A DNA stretch of 32,532 bases from Candidatus Rokuibacteriota bacterium (lineage in GTDB: Bacteria > Methylomirabilota > Methylomirabilia > Rokubacteriales > CSP1-6), in contig JACPCF010000077.1 of NCBI GenBank assembly GCA_016179965.1, positions 1 to 32,532 of the forward strand. Reading direction: 5' to 3'. Made by a program: the position numbers and the translations under genes. The notes below the pieces were generated by a model. The model saw nothing but the letters and a program-made list of their open reading frames with translations. It had not been told where the DNA came from and ran no database searches. This document shows positions 8,709-15,950 of the stretch, in pieces; positions within the stretch are counted from its first letter, which is position 1, and each line of letters begins with the position of its first letter.

Positions 8709-8735
8709 CCCCCCTCACCCAGCCCTGCTCAGATG

Positions 8736-8783
8736 CCCCTCACCTCTTCTCCTCTCCCCGGTGGGGAGAGGCAGGGTGAGGGG
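8736..8783. repeat. REP-like palindrome between convergent genes
   Basis: Nested inverted repeats lie between two convergent genes. The inner arms CCTCTCCCC (8751-8759) and GGGGAGAGG (8763-8771) enclose a 3-base loop. The outer arms CCCCTCACC (8736-8744) and GGTGAGGGG (8775-8783) are also perfect. Extra half-copies of the CCCCTCACC theme occur at 8709-8719 and about 8796-8805. The stable hairpin could act as a bidirectional transcription end, though it lacks a U tract. It resembles dispersed repetitive extragenic palindromes; copy number cannot be judged from one window. The rest of 8709-8812 holds no gene. Confidence 0.6.
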
Positions 8784-8812
8784 GGGAGAGGATAAAGGTG
8801 AGGGGGCCTGCC

Positions 8813-11140
8813 CTACCGGTAGATGAGATACGACGCGCGGCGGTGGAGAAAATCCGCCCGCTCGGCCTCGGCCCACGCCCTGAGCCGCGGCAACGGCTCG
8901 CCTCGCAGCAACGCCCAGATCGTGGACCGGTTCACGAGGAGATTCTGGAGGGCGTCGGCGCTGAACTCTGGGTGGTACCTTGCCCTGATCTCGCCGGCCA
9001 GCGCCAGCGCCACCGTCACGGGTCTTATCGCGTCGCGGTCCGTCACCTGAAGCCGGACGCCGCCGATCTGCTGGCCGGCGTAGCGGTCGGCGGTCGGCGT
9101 GAAGAGCACCGGTTCGAACTTCACCCCCGCCAGGCCCTTCTGGTTCATCGCTTCGGCGAGCGGCGCAGAATCGATCCACGGCGCCCCCACCACCTCGAAC
9201 GGGGTGTCGGTTCCCCGCCCCACTGAGAGGTTCGTCGCCTCCAGGAGCCCGACGCCCGAATAGAGGAGCGCCTGAGTGACCGAGCGGATATTCGGAGAAG
9301 GATTGACCCAAGGCAAACCCGTCTTGTCGTACCAGAGCGCGCGGTTCCACCCCGCGAGCGGCACGATGGTGAGCGCCACCGGAATCTTCCGCTCGGCCAC
9401 GACCATCCGCGCGAACTCGCCGATGGTGAGGCCGGCTCGCACCGGGATCGGGTGGGGGCCGGTGAAGGAGCGCAAGTCGGGATCGAGTACCGGGCCCTCG
9501 ACGACGGCGCCCGTGATGGGGTTGGGGCGATCCAGGACCACGACGGGGATGCGCGCGCGCGCCGCCTCCTCCAGGACGTAGAGGAGCGTCGTCAGGTAGG
9601 TGTAGTACCGCACGCCGACGTCCTGGAGATCCACCACGAGCGTATCAATGCCCTTGAGCATCGCCGCCGTGGGGCGCCGCTCGGCGCCGTAGAGGCTCCA
9701 CACGGGAAGGCCCGTGGCCGCGTCGCGCCCGTGGGGAATGTCGCCGACGGCATCGCCGCTGAGCCCGTGCTCGGGAGAGAAGATGGCCTTGAGCTTCGCC
9801 CGCGGCGCGGCCGCGAGCAGATCAATGCCGCGCCGGCCCTGGGAGTCCACGCCGGTCTGATTGGTCACGAGCCCCACGCTCCGCCCGGCCAGGAGCGCGA
9901 ACTGCTCGGCGGCCAGGACGTCGAGCCCGCTCATTACCGCTCCCGGGGCGGCCGGCGCTTCTTCGCCTTCGGCCGTCGCCGTGTGCGCGGACGGCGCCTC
10001 GGCGACGATCGGGAGCGGCGGGACGAAGAGGGCGGCCGCCACCTCGGCGGCCACGCGCGAGCGGAGGGCGGTGACCTTGCCCTTGCCGTACGGGTGGACG
10101 CGGTTCGTGAGGAGGATCAGGTACGTCCGGCTCGGGGGATCGATCCAGAGCGCCGTGCCCGTGAAGCCGGTGTGGCCGACCGACCCGCGGGGAAAGAAGA
10201 GTCCGATCGGGCGGGAGAAGGGCGAGGTCTCGTCCCAGCCCAGCGTCCGGACGATGTCGCCCACTTCCGTCCGGCTCCACATCGCCTTGAGCGTAGCCGG
10301 CTTGAGGACCTGGCCGTTTGGCCCCTTGCCGTCGCTGAGCAACATGCGGGCAAAGCGAGCCAGGTCATCGGCCGTCGAGAAGAGCCCGGCGTGGCCCGCC
10401 ACGCCGCCCAGGAGCCGCGCGTTGCCGTCGTGGACGGCGCCGCGCAGCATCTGGCTGTTCAGCGCCTCCGTCGGCGCGACGCGTGCCAGGAGGGCGGGGC
10501 CGGGGCGGAACGTCGTCTCGCTCATGCCGAGCGGTCCGAAGACGTGCGTGGCCGCGAAGCGGTCCAGGGGCTCGCCGCTCACCCGGCGCACGAGCTCGCC
10601 GAGGACGATGAAGCCCGTGTCGCTGTAGCTGAACGACGCCCCGGGCCGATACTGGAGCCCGGCCTTGGCCAGGAGTTCCGCGGCTCGCGGAAAGCCCTCC
10701 CTCATCGCCTCAAGAGAGGGCAGGGCTGGAAAGCCAGCTGTATGCGTGAGAATCCGCCGGATCGTGAGGTCCCGAAACGCGCGGCCGGAGAACTCCCTCA
10801 GATAGTTCCCGAGCGGGTCGTCGAGGGAGAGTTTTCCCTGCTCGGCCAGGAGAAGGATCGCAGGCGTGGTGGCCACCACCTTCGTGAGCGAGGCCACGTC
10901 GAAGATGGTGTCCTCGATCATGGGCTCCTGGCGGGGAACGAGGCTCCGAGAGCCGAAGGCCTTCCGGTAGAGGACGCGCTCGCCCCGGCCTACGAGGACG
11001 ACGGCGCCCGGAATCTCGCCGGCGCTCACCGCGGCGTGGACGGCTTCGTCCACGCCGCGGAGATCCAGCTCGGGCGCCGGGGCCGGCGCCGATGCGGCCA
11101 GGCAGAGGGCGAGACTCACGGCGATCGCGGGCCGCACCAT
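8813..11140 (-). CDS. Serine beta-lactamase-like domain fused to NamZ/DUF1343 exo-muramidase domain
   Basis: This encodes 775 residues with an N-terminal signal peptide (about 1-22). Residues 25-375 are a class C beta-lactamase/penicillin-binding fold: S-L-T-K with nucleophile Ser84, Y-S-D at 172-174 as the Y-x-N equivalent, and H-T-G at 323-325 as the K-T-G equivalent. An Ala/Glu-rich linker (about 378-400) leads to a DUF1343/NamZ domain (about 402-775). That domain has G-L-V-T-N-Q-T-G, F-S-P-E-H-G (Glu457), V-D-L-Q-D-V-G-V-R-Y-Y-T-Y and N-P-S-P-N-I-R-S. NamZ enzymes release N-acetylmuramic acid from the non-reducing end of wall fragments, and the first domain could be a D,D-peptidase or esterase. 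Together they suggest a periplasmic peptidoglycan-recycling enzyme. A TATCAT six bases before the ATG hints at a leaderless start, but weakly. Confidence 0.88.
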   Translation of the reverse strand: MVRPAIAVSLALCLAASAPAPAPELDLRGVDEAVHAAVSAGEIPGAVVLVGRGERVLYRKAFGSRSLVPRQEPMIEDTIFDVASLTKVVATTPAILLLAEQGKLSLDDPLGNYLREFSGRAFRDLTIRRILTHTAGFPALPSLEAMREGFPRAAELLAKAGLQYRPGASFSYSDTGFIVLGELVRRVSGEPLDRFAATHVFGPLGMSETTFRPGPALLARVAPTEALNSQMLRGAVHDGNARLLGGVAGHAGLFSTADDLARFARMLLSDGKGPNGQVLKPATLKAMWSRTEVGDIVRTLGWDETSPFSRPIGLFFPRGSVGHTGFTGTALWIDPPSRTYLILLTNRVHPYGKGKVTALRSRVAAEVAAALFVPPLPIVAEAPSAHTATAEGEEAPAAPGAVMSGLDVLAAEQFALLAGRSVGLVTNQTGVDSQGRRGIDLLAAAPRAKLKAIFSPEHGLSGDAVGDIPHGRDAATGLPVWSLYGAERRPTAAMLKGIDTLVVDLQDVGVRYYTYLTTLLYVLEEAARARIPVVVLDRPNPITGAVVEGPVLDPDLRSFTGPHPIPVRAGLTIGEFARMVVAERKIPVALTIVPLAGWNRALWYDKTGLPWVNPSPNIRSVTQALLYSGVGLLEATNLSVGRGTDTPFEVVGAPWIDSAPLAEAMNQKGLAGVKFEPVLFTPTADRYAGQQIGGVRLQVTDRDAIRPVTVALALAGEIRARYHPEFSADALQNLLVNRSTIWALLRGEPLPRLRAWAEAERADFLHRRASYLIYR

Positions 11141-11238
11141 GGCTCTATGATAGCGACCCCGCGGGCGTCGCGGGAGAAAAAAGGGGCGCGCGTTGCCCCC
11201 CTTTGGGCGAGGTGATAGGATCGCGCAGGGATCTTCCA

Positions 11239-12141
11239 GTGACGCAACGCGTGTTCATCACCGGCGGCACCGGCTTCGTGGGCAAGGCCGTGATCCACGC
11301 GCTGCAGGCCCGCGGCTTCACCGTCCGCTGCCTCGTGCGCCCCGGCTCCGAGGCCGACCTCAAGGGGTTCGAGGGAATCGAGCGTGTCCCCGGCAACGTG
11401 CTGATCCCGAAGGGCCTCGAGGCCTCCATGGAGGGATGCAGCGCGCTCATTCACCTGGTCGGGATCATCCGCGAGCATCCCGGCCGCGGCGTGACCTTCG
11501 AGCGGCTGCATTCGGTGGCGACGGCCAACCTGGTGAAGGCCGCCGAGGCCGCCGAGGTGCCGCGCTTCATCCACATGAGCGCCCTCGGCACGCGCCCCAA
11601 CGCCCGGTCGCGCTACCACCAGACGAAGTGGGAAGCCGAGGAGACCGTGCGGGCCAGCCGCCCCCAGTGGACGATCTTCCGCCCCTCCATCATCTACGGC
11701 GTGGGCGACGGCTTCGTCTCGCTGCTGGCGCGCATGATCAAGTGGCTACCCGCCGTGCCCGTCATCGGCGACGGGAAATACCGGCTCCAGCCGGTGCCGG
11801 TGGGACAGGTGGCCGAGGGCTTCGCGCGGGCGCTGGCGTACCCGGAAAGCAAGCAGCGGACCTACGAGGTCGGCGGGCCGCGGCCGTACGCCTTCACGGA
11901 GATCCTGGACGTGATCGGCGCGGCCCTGGGGAAGTCGAAGGTGCGCAAGGTGCATCACCCGGTCGGCCTCATGCGGCCGCTCGTGCGGGTCCTCCAGCCG
12001 CTCCCCTTCTTCCCGCTCACCTTGGACCAGCTCACGATGCTCCAGGAGGACAGCGTCTGCGACCCCGCGCCCTTCTACCAGACCTTCGAGCTCACGCCGA
12101 TCGAGTTTCCCGCCGGGCTCCAGCGGATGTTCGCCCGGTGA
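11239..12141 (+). CDS. NAD(P)-binding epimerase-like protein (NDUFA9/complex I-associated type)
   Basis: The start is taken as the GTG at 11239, six bases after AGGGA. It gives 300 residues beginning TQRVFITGGTGFVGKAV. The Rossmann motif G-G-T-G-F-V-G is at 9-15, and an atypical SDR active-site Y-x-x-x-K appears as R-Y-H-Q-T-K. The sequence follows the NDUFA9-like branch: S-A-L-G-T-R-P-N-A-R-S-R-Y, then T-I-F-R-P-S-I-I-Y-G and V-I-G-D-G. This branch binds NAD(P)H and is linked to complex I assembly, quinone or sugar nucleotide chemistry in different organisms. No transmembrane segment is seen. It is coupled by GTGA to a small unknown gene. The divergent gap to the muramidase fusion is about 100 bases. 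Confidence 0.82.
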   Translation: MTQRVFITGGTGFVGKAVIHALQARGFTVRCLVRPGSEADLKGFEGIERVPGNVLIPKGLEASMEGCSALIHLVGIIREHPGRGVTFERLHSVATANLVKAAEAAEVPRFIHMSALGTRPNARSRYHQTKWEAEETVRASRPQWTIFRPSIIYGVGDGFVSLLARMIKWLPAVPVIGDGKYRLQPVPVGQVAEGFARALAYPESKQRTYEVGGPRPYAFTEILDVIGAALGKSKVRKVHHPVGLMRPLVRVLQPLPFFPLTLDQLTMLQEDSVCDPAPFYQTFELTPIEFPAGLQRMFAR

Positions 12142-12611
12142 GCACCCCATTCAACACCTCGCTCCGGCGCGACCCCGACGACCCGCGCGGGCTCGCCGAG
12201 CGCATCGAGGCCCTCGTCGCAGAGCGGATCGAGGAAGCCGTGGAGTTCGTCGGCATGGATCTGCTGATCCAGCTCCGCCGCGCCCAGGGCCGGCCGGCGC
12301 CCGAGGCCAAGAGCGCCGGCGACCGGCAGGAATACGAGGGGCTGGTGCGCGAGTGGTTGCTCCACCTGCGCGGGGCGCTGCTGGAAGGCCTCGCGCCGGA
12401 GGACCTCCAGAAGGTAAGCCGGGCGGAGGAGGCCCGCGGCCGCGAGGAGATCCCGCGGCTCCTGGCGGGCCAGGGCGCGCTGGCGCGCACCCTCCCGGAC
12501 TACTGGCAGCGCTTCGAGACGCTCCGCGTCGCCTTCATCCAGGCCAGGCTTGGCGCCCCACCCCCCAGGGCAGGCTTCCTCAGCCGCCTCCTACGCCGCG
12601 CGAGGCTCTGA
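12138..12611 (+). CDS. Conserved-looking hypothetical protein, helical and charged
   Basis: The GTG at 12138 overlaps the stop of the epimerase-like gene (GTGA) and gives 157 residues (STPFNTSLRRDPDDP at the N-terminus). The protein is rich in Glu, Arg and Leu with long amphipathic helices (AERIEALVAERIEEAVEFVGMDLL, here a continuous helix around residues 17-42) and no signal peptide or membrane segment. It ends in a basic tail (FLSRLLRRARL). I do not recognise the family. The coupling to the upstream gene is the main evidence that it is real. The last 21 bases overlap a convergent small gene. Confidence 0.6.
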   Translation: MSTPFNTSLRRDPDDPRGLAERIEALVAERIEEAVEFVGMDLLIQLRRAQGRPAPEAKSAGDRQEYEGLVREWLLHLRGALLEGLAPEDLQKVSRAEEARGREEIPRLLAGQGALARTLPDYWQRFETLRVAFIQARLGAPPPRAGFLSRLLRRARL

Positions 12612-12857
12612 CCGCTTCAGCTCCGCCAGCGCCCAGAGGTCTTCCAGATCCTTCATCGCGGCCTGCCAGGCCGCGTAGCGCTCCAGGAGCTCGAGGCGCA
12701 GCGCGGCAAGCTGATTCTCCTTCTCGTCAATCCGGCAGCGCAGGCCCGGGTGATGAGCGTTGATGAACGCCAGGGTCCCTTCCCCGTAGGACCCGGCGAT
12801 CCGATCCAGGCAGCGGGACAACTCCTCTCCGAGCAACCGATCCAGCGGGTTCATCAT
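12591..12857 (-). CDS. Small hypothetical protein
   Basis: An 88-residue protein starting at tandem ATG codons (12855-12857 and the next) that follow a near-perfect Shine-Dalgarno, TTAGGAGG with a 3-base gap to the first ATG, which supports translation. The protein is mostly helical with a leucine-rich charged middle (ENQLAALRLELLERYAAWQ), so a coiled-coil dimer is plausible. No known domain is recognised. It stands alone between a convergent gene and the divergent chromate transporter. TTGACT about 80 bases upstream is a possible -35, without a good -10. Confidence 0.6.
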   Translation of the reverse strand: MMNPLDRLLGEELSRCLDRIAGSYGEGTLAFINAHHPGLRCRIDEKENQLAALRLELLERYAAWQAAMKDLEDLWALAELKRSEPRAA

Positions 12858-12949
12858 GCACCTCCTAAGGCTCCTGACTACTACTCAACACCTGGCGACT
12901 AGCAAAGTCAAGCGGAAAATGTGCCGCGAAACGGTGTAAAACGGAAGCC

Positions 12950-14110
12950 ATGCCTGGCCTGTGGGAGCTGGTCCGCTACTTCCTCTACCTGGGGAGCCTG
13001 GGCTTCGGCGGCCCGGTGGCCCTCGTCGGCTACATGCAGCGCGATCTGGTGGAGCAGCGGAAGTGGTTCAGCAAGGAAGACTACATGAAGGGCCTGGCCC
13101 TCTCGCAGCTGGCGCCGGGCCCGCTGGCCGCACAGCTCGCCATCTGCCTGGGGTACGTCCACTCCAAGGTCTGGGGCGCCACGCTGGTGGCGCTCGCCTT
13201 CATCCTCCCCTCCTACCTGATGACCGTCGGCCTCGGCATGCTCTACGTCCGGTACGGCGGGCTCACGTGGATGCAGGCGGCGTTCTACGGCGTGGGAGCG
13301 GCCGTCATCGGCATCATCGTGCGCGCCGGGTACAAGCTCACCCGGCTCACCGTGGGCGCCGACCGGCTCCTCTGGGGCGTCTTCGGCGTGATGGCGGTCG
13401 TGACGGCCTGGACCGAGTCGGAGATCGCGACGCTCTTCATCCTCTGCGGCGTGGCGGTCCTGCTGATCGAGGCCCCGCCCCGCTGGCTCCGCGGCCTCCT
13501 GGGCGCCCGGACGTCGCTCTGGGCCGCCGCTCCGCTGCCCCTTTCCCTGCTCACGGGCATGGGGGCTCCCGCTTCCCTGGGCACCCTCGGCCAGATCCTC
13601 TGGTTCTTCATCAAGGCGGGCGCGTTCGTGTTCGGCAGCGGCCTGGCCATCGTGCCGTTTCTCTACGGCGGCGTCGTCCAGGAGTACCGGTGGTTGAACG
13701 ACAAGCAGTTCGTGGACGCCGTGGCCGTCGCGATGATCACGCCGGGCCCCGTCGTGATCACGGTGGCCTTCATCGGCTACCTCGTCGGGGGCCAGGCCGG
13801 CGCGCTGATGGCGGCGATCGGGGTCTTCCTCCCCGTGTACCTGTTCGTCGTGGTCCCCTACCCCTGGTTCGACCGGTTCAGCGGAAACCCCCAGGTGAAG
13901 GCCTTCGTCAAGGGCGTCACCGCGGCCGCGGCCGGCGCGATCGCTGGCGCCTGTTACGTGCTGGCGCGCCGGGCGATCTTCGATCTGCCGACGCTGCTCA
14001 TGGGGCTCGTCACGTTGGCGATTCTGACGCGCTTCAAGATTCCGGAACCCGTCGTGATCATCGCGGCAGGTCTTCTCGGGATCCTGATCTTCTCCATTCG
14101 GGGATCATGA
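12950..14110 (+). CDS. chrA: Chromate transporter, ChrA family, full length
   Basis: A 386-residue membrane protein with the internal duplication of long-chain CHR proteins. The first half carries F-G-G-P-V-A-L-V-G-Y-M near residue 18 and L-S-Q-L-A-P-G-P-L-A-A-Q-L-A. The second half carries the matching F-G-S-G-L-A-I-V-P-F-L and A-M-I-T-P-G-P-V-V-I-T. About ten hydrophobic segments are visible. Family members export chromate from the cytoplasm using the proton motive force, though many uncharacterised homologues may move other anions. The downstream phosphatase/arsenate-reductase-like gene overlaps it by ATGA, suggesting a small oxyanion or stress operon. GGAAG precedes the ATG closely. Confidence 0.88.
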   Translation: MPGLWELVRYFLYLGSLGFGGPVALVGYMQRDLVEQRKWFSKEDYMKGLALSQLAPGPLAAQLAICLGYVHSKVWGATLVALAFILPSYLMTVGLGMLYVRYGGLTWMQAAFYGVGAAVIGIIVRAGYKLTRLTVGADRLLWGVFGVMAVVTAWTESEIATLFILCGVAVLLIEAPPRWLRGLLGARTSLWAAAPLPLSLLTGMGAPASLGTLGQILWFFIKAGAFVFGSGLAIVPFLYGGVVQEYRWLNDKQFVDAVAVAMITPGPVVITVAFIGYLVGGQAGALMAAIGVFLPVYLFVVVPYPWFDRFSGNPQVKAFVKGVTAAAAGAIAGACYVLARRAIFDLPTLLMGLVTLAILTRFKIPEPVVIIAAGLLGILIFSIRGS

Positions 14111-15072
14111 CGACTCCAACGGTCGTGTTCGTGTGCCTCCATGGCTCCGCGAAGAGCCTCATCGCCGCCGAGTACTTTGGGCGGCTGGCGGCTGAACGGG
14201 GGGTGGATGTCCGCGCAACCTCGGCGGGCATCGAGCCGGACGCCGAAATTCCTCTCAACGTGATCGCAGGCCTTCTCCAGGATGGCATCGACGTCCGCGG
14301 GCGCCGGCCCCGACACCTGACGGCCGAGGAGTTGGCGAGGGCATCGCACGTCGTTTCCTTCGGCTGCGACCTCGGGAAGGTGGATCCCCCGGGCCTCACC
14401 GTCGAGCGATGGGACGATATCCCTGCCGTCAGCGCGGATTTCCAGGCCGCACGCGAGGCCATCGTGGCTCGTCTCACACGGCTGCTCACCGAATGGAGAA
14501 CCGGAGGAGGCTTGATGCTCAGGGTGGCCTCAGCGGACCGACAGGCCCCCGGCACTTGGCTGACCGGCTTGACGGGGAAGGGAAAGGCCGGCTGGACCGA
14601 AGACGGCGGGAAGCTCACGTACCACGGGGGCGCCACATTCGGATGGGCCGTCTTGCCGAAGATTTCGGTGCGTGACGGCTTCGGCCAGGTCCGGCTCAAG
14701 CCCATCAGCGGCCGAGAGGACCAGGCGGGAGGAGTGGTCTGGCGGTGGCGTGACGCTAACAACTACTACGTGGCTCGGGCCAACGCCCTCGAGGGCAACG
14801 TGGTGGTGTACAAAGTCGTGAACGGGCGAAGGACCGACCTGAAGCCGGTTGGTGCCTCAGCGCGGGCCTATGGAGTGGACACCCCCGTCGCCGTCGGAGC
14901 CTGGCACACCCTCCGGGTGGATTTTGCCGGACAGGAGGCCAGCGTGACCTTCGACGACCAGCGACTATTCGCCGTGCGCGACGAGACCTTCCTCGAGCCG
15001 GGCGCCGTCGGGGTCTGGTCCAAGGCGGACAGCGTCACCGAGTTCGACTCGTTCGAGTACGGCGGACAATAG
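14107..15072 (+). CDS. Low-molecular-weight phosphatase/ArsC-like domain fused to a DUF1080-like lectin-fold domain
   Basis: One uninterrupted frame of 321 residues starts at the ATG overlapping the chrA stop. Residues 1-130 look like the low-molecular-weight phosphatase/arsenate reductase fold: V-F-V-C-L-H-G-S-A-K-S, the P-loop with nucleophile Cys10. The usual CX5R arginine is replaced by Lys16. Residues about 137-321 match the concanavalin-like DUF1080 (3-keto-disaccharide hydrolase-like) domain: R-L-K-P-I-S-G-R-E-D-Q-A-G-G-V-V-W-R, then NNYYVARANALEGNVVVYKV and G-V-W-S-K-A-D-S-V-T. That domain is usually exported, but no signal is present here. An internal ATG at 14515 has GGAGGAGG four bases before it, so the second domain may also be made separately. 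The function of the combination is unknown. Confidence 0.75.
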   Translation: MTTPTVVFVCLHGSAKSLIAAEYFGRLAAERGVDVRATSAGIEPDAEIPLNVIAGLLQDGIDVRGRRPRHLTAEELARASHVVSFGCDLGKVDPPGLTVERWDDIPAVSADFQAAREAIVARLTRLLTEWRTGGGLMLRVASADRQAPGTWLTGLTGKGKAGWTEDGGKLTYHGGATFGWAVLPKISVRDGFGQVRLKPISGREDQAGGVVWRWRDANNYYVARANALEGNVVVYKVVNGRRTDLKPVGASARAYGVDTPVAVGAWHTLRVDFAGQEASVTFDDQRLFAVRDETFLEPGAVGVWSKADSVTEFDSFEYGGQ

Positions 15073-15076
15073 CGCG

Positions 15077-15475
15077 TCAGCGCCGGCCCAGGTAACCCGA
15101 CAGCCGCGCGCGAATCTCGGCGGGACGGAGGGAGGGAGCGTAGCGCCGGGCGGCCGGGAACTGGAGAAGCGCGATCCAGGCCAGGGCGACCGCCACCGCA
15201 TCCCAGTGGCGGAAGTGAAGGCCCCGTACGATCTCGTGGCTGAGGAAGACGTAGGCCGCGAAGCGGCAGCGCGCACCCGCTTCGCGGGTTCCCGGGCGCC
15301 AGAGCAACATTCCCACGTAGGGGGCGGCCAGCCCGTAGGCGAGGTAGTTCCAGGGGCGATCAGGGGCGAAATTCAAAGCGCGGAACCCGGCCAGGCTCGC
15401 CGCCTGAAGCGCGGGGGCGAGGAACAAGCCCAGCGCCAGCGCGGTGATGACCCACGGCCGTTGAGGATCTCCCAT
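15077..15475 (-). CDS. Small integral membrane protein of unknown function
   Basis: The start at the ATG 15473-15475 gives 132 residues; an earlier start would run into the divergent gene. Three to four hydrophobic segments are visible (VITALALGLFLAPALQAASLAG; a central segment LAAPYVGMLLW; AVAVALAWIALL, abbreviated here by region). The pattern N-Y-L-A-Y-G-L-A-A-P-Y-V-G-M-L-L-W-R may be diagnostic for a family I cannot name. It converges on the phosphatase/DUF1080 fusion with only 4 bases between the stops and diverges from the DUF421 gene across 40 bases. Confidence 0.55.
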   Translation of the reverse strand: MGDPQRPWVITALALGLFLAPALQAASLAGFRALNFAPDRPWNYLAYGLAAPYVGMLLWRPGTREAGARCRFAAYVFLSHEIVRGLHFRHWDAVAVALAWIALLQFPAARRYAPSLRPAEIRARLSGYLGRR

Positions 15476-15515
15476 TGCCGTGCCAGCATAGCGGTCCGAA
15501 CCCAAGGAGGCAATC

Positions 15516-15935
15516 GTGAACATCCTGATCCCTGACATCCCGCTCGTCGCGTTCCGCCTGGCGGGCAAGCGTCAACTCGCGCAGATCACAGCCTTCGATC
15601 TCGTGGTGCTGCTGATCATCAGCAACGTGGTCCAGAACGCGGTCATCGGCAACGACAACTCCCTCGGCGGCGGGCTCTTCGGCGCCACGGTGATCTTCCT
15701 GCTGAACGCCGGCGTCGCCTGGCTCACGTTCCGCTTCAAGCGGGTGGAGCGGGTCGTCGAGCACACCCCGACGGTGCTGGTGAAGGCCGGGCGGATTCTC
15801 CGGAAGAACCTGCGCCGCGAACGATTGAGCCTGCCGGAGTTCCGGGGCGCCCTTCGCCGGCACGGGGTGGTCTCGCTGAAGGACGTCCGCTACGTGATCC
15901 TGGAGGAAGACGGCCACATCAGCGTGGTCAGGTAA
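15516..15935 (+). CDS. DUF421/YetF-family membrane protein, apparently lacking the first transmembrane helix
   Basis: The GTG at 15516 follows AAGGAGG with a 5-base gap, so the start is firm; length is 139. The core is a clear DUF421 protein: F-R-L-A-G-K-R-Q-L-A-Q-I-T-A-F-D, then V-V-L-L-I-I-S-N-V-V-Q-N-A-V-I-G, and a soluble C-terminal domain (TPTVLVKAGRILRKNLRRE, then ISVVR). In family members with this signature the initial I-P-x-I-P-L is followed by about 20 hydrophobic residues before R-L-A-G-K-R. Here the two motifs are directly joined (I-P-D-I-P-L-V-A-F-R-L-A-G-K-R), so one helix seems to be deleted. YetF-type proteins are inner-membrane proteins of uncertain role. It may be non-functional or topologically altered. 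Confidence 0.8.
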   Translation: MNILIPDIPLVAFRLAGKRQLAQITAFDLVVLLIISNVVQNAVIGNDNSLGGGLFGATVIFLLNAGVAWLTFRFKRVERVVEHTPTVLVKAGRILRKNLRRERLSLPEFRGALRRHGVVSLKDVRYVILEEDGHISVVR

Positions 15936-15950
15936 GGTGCGGGGGTCGGC

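Noticed and set aside
9452-11215. Long plus-strand open frame opposite the muramidase fusion
   Set aside because: Antisense shadow with no recognisable domain; the minus-strand frame has two complete catalytic domains.
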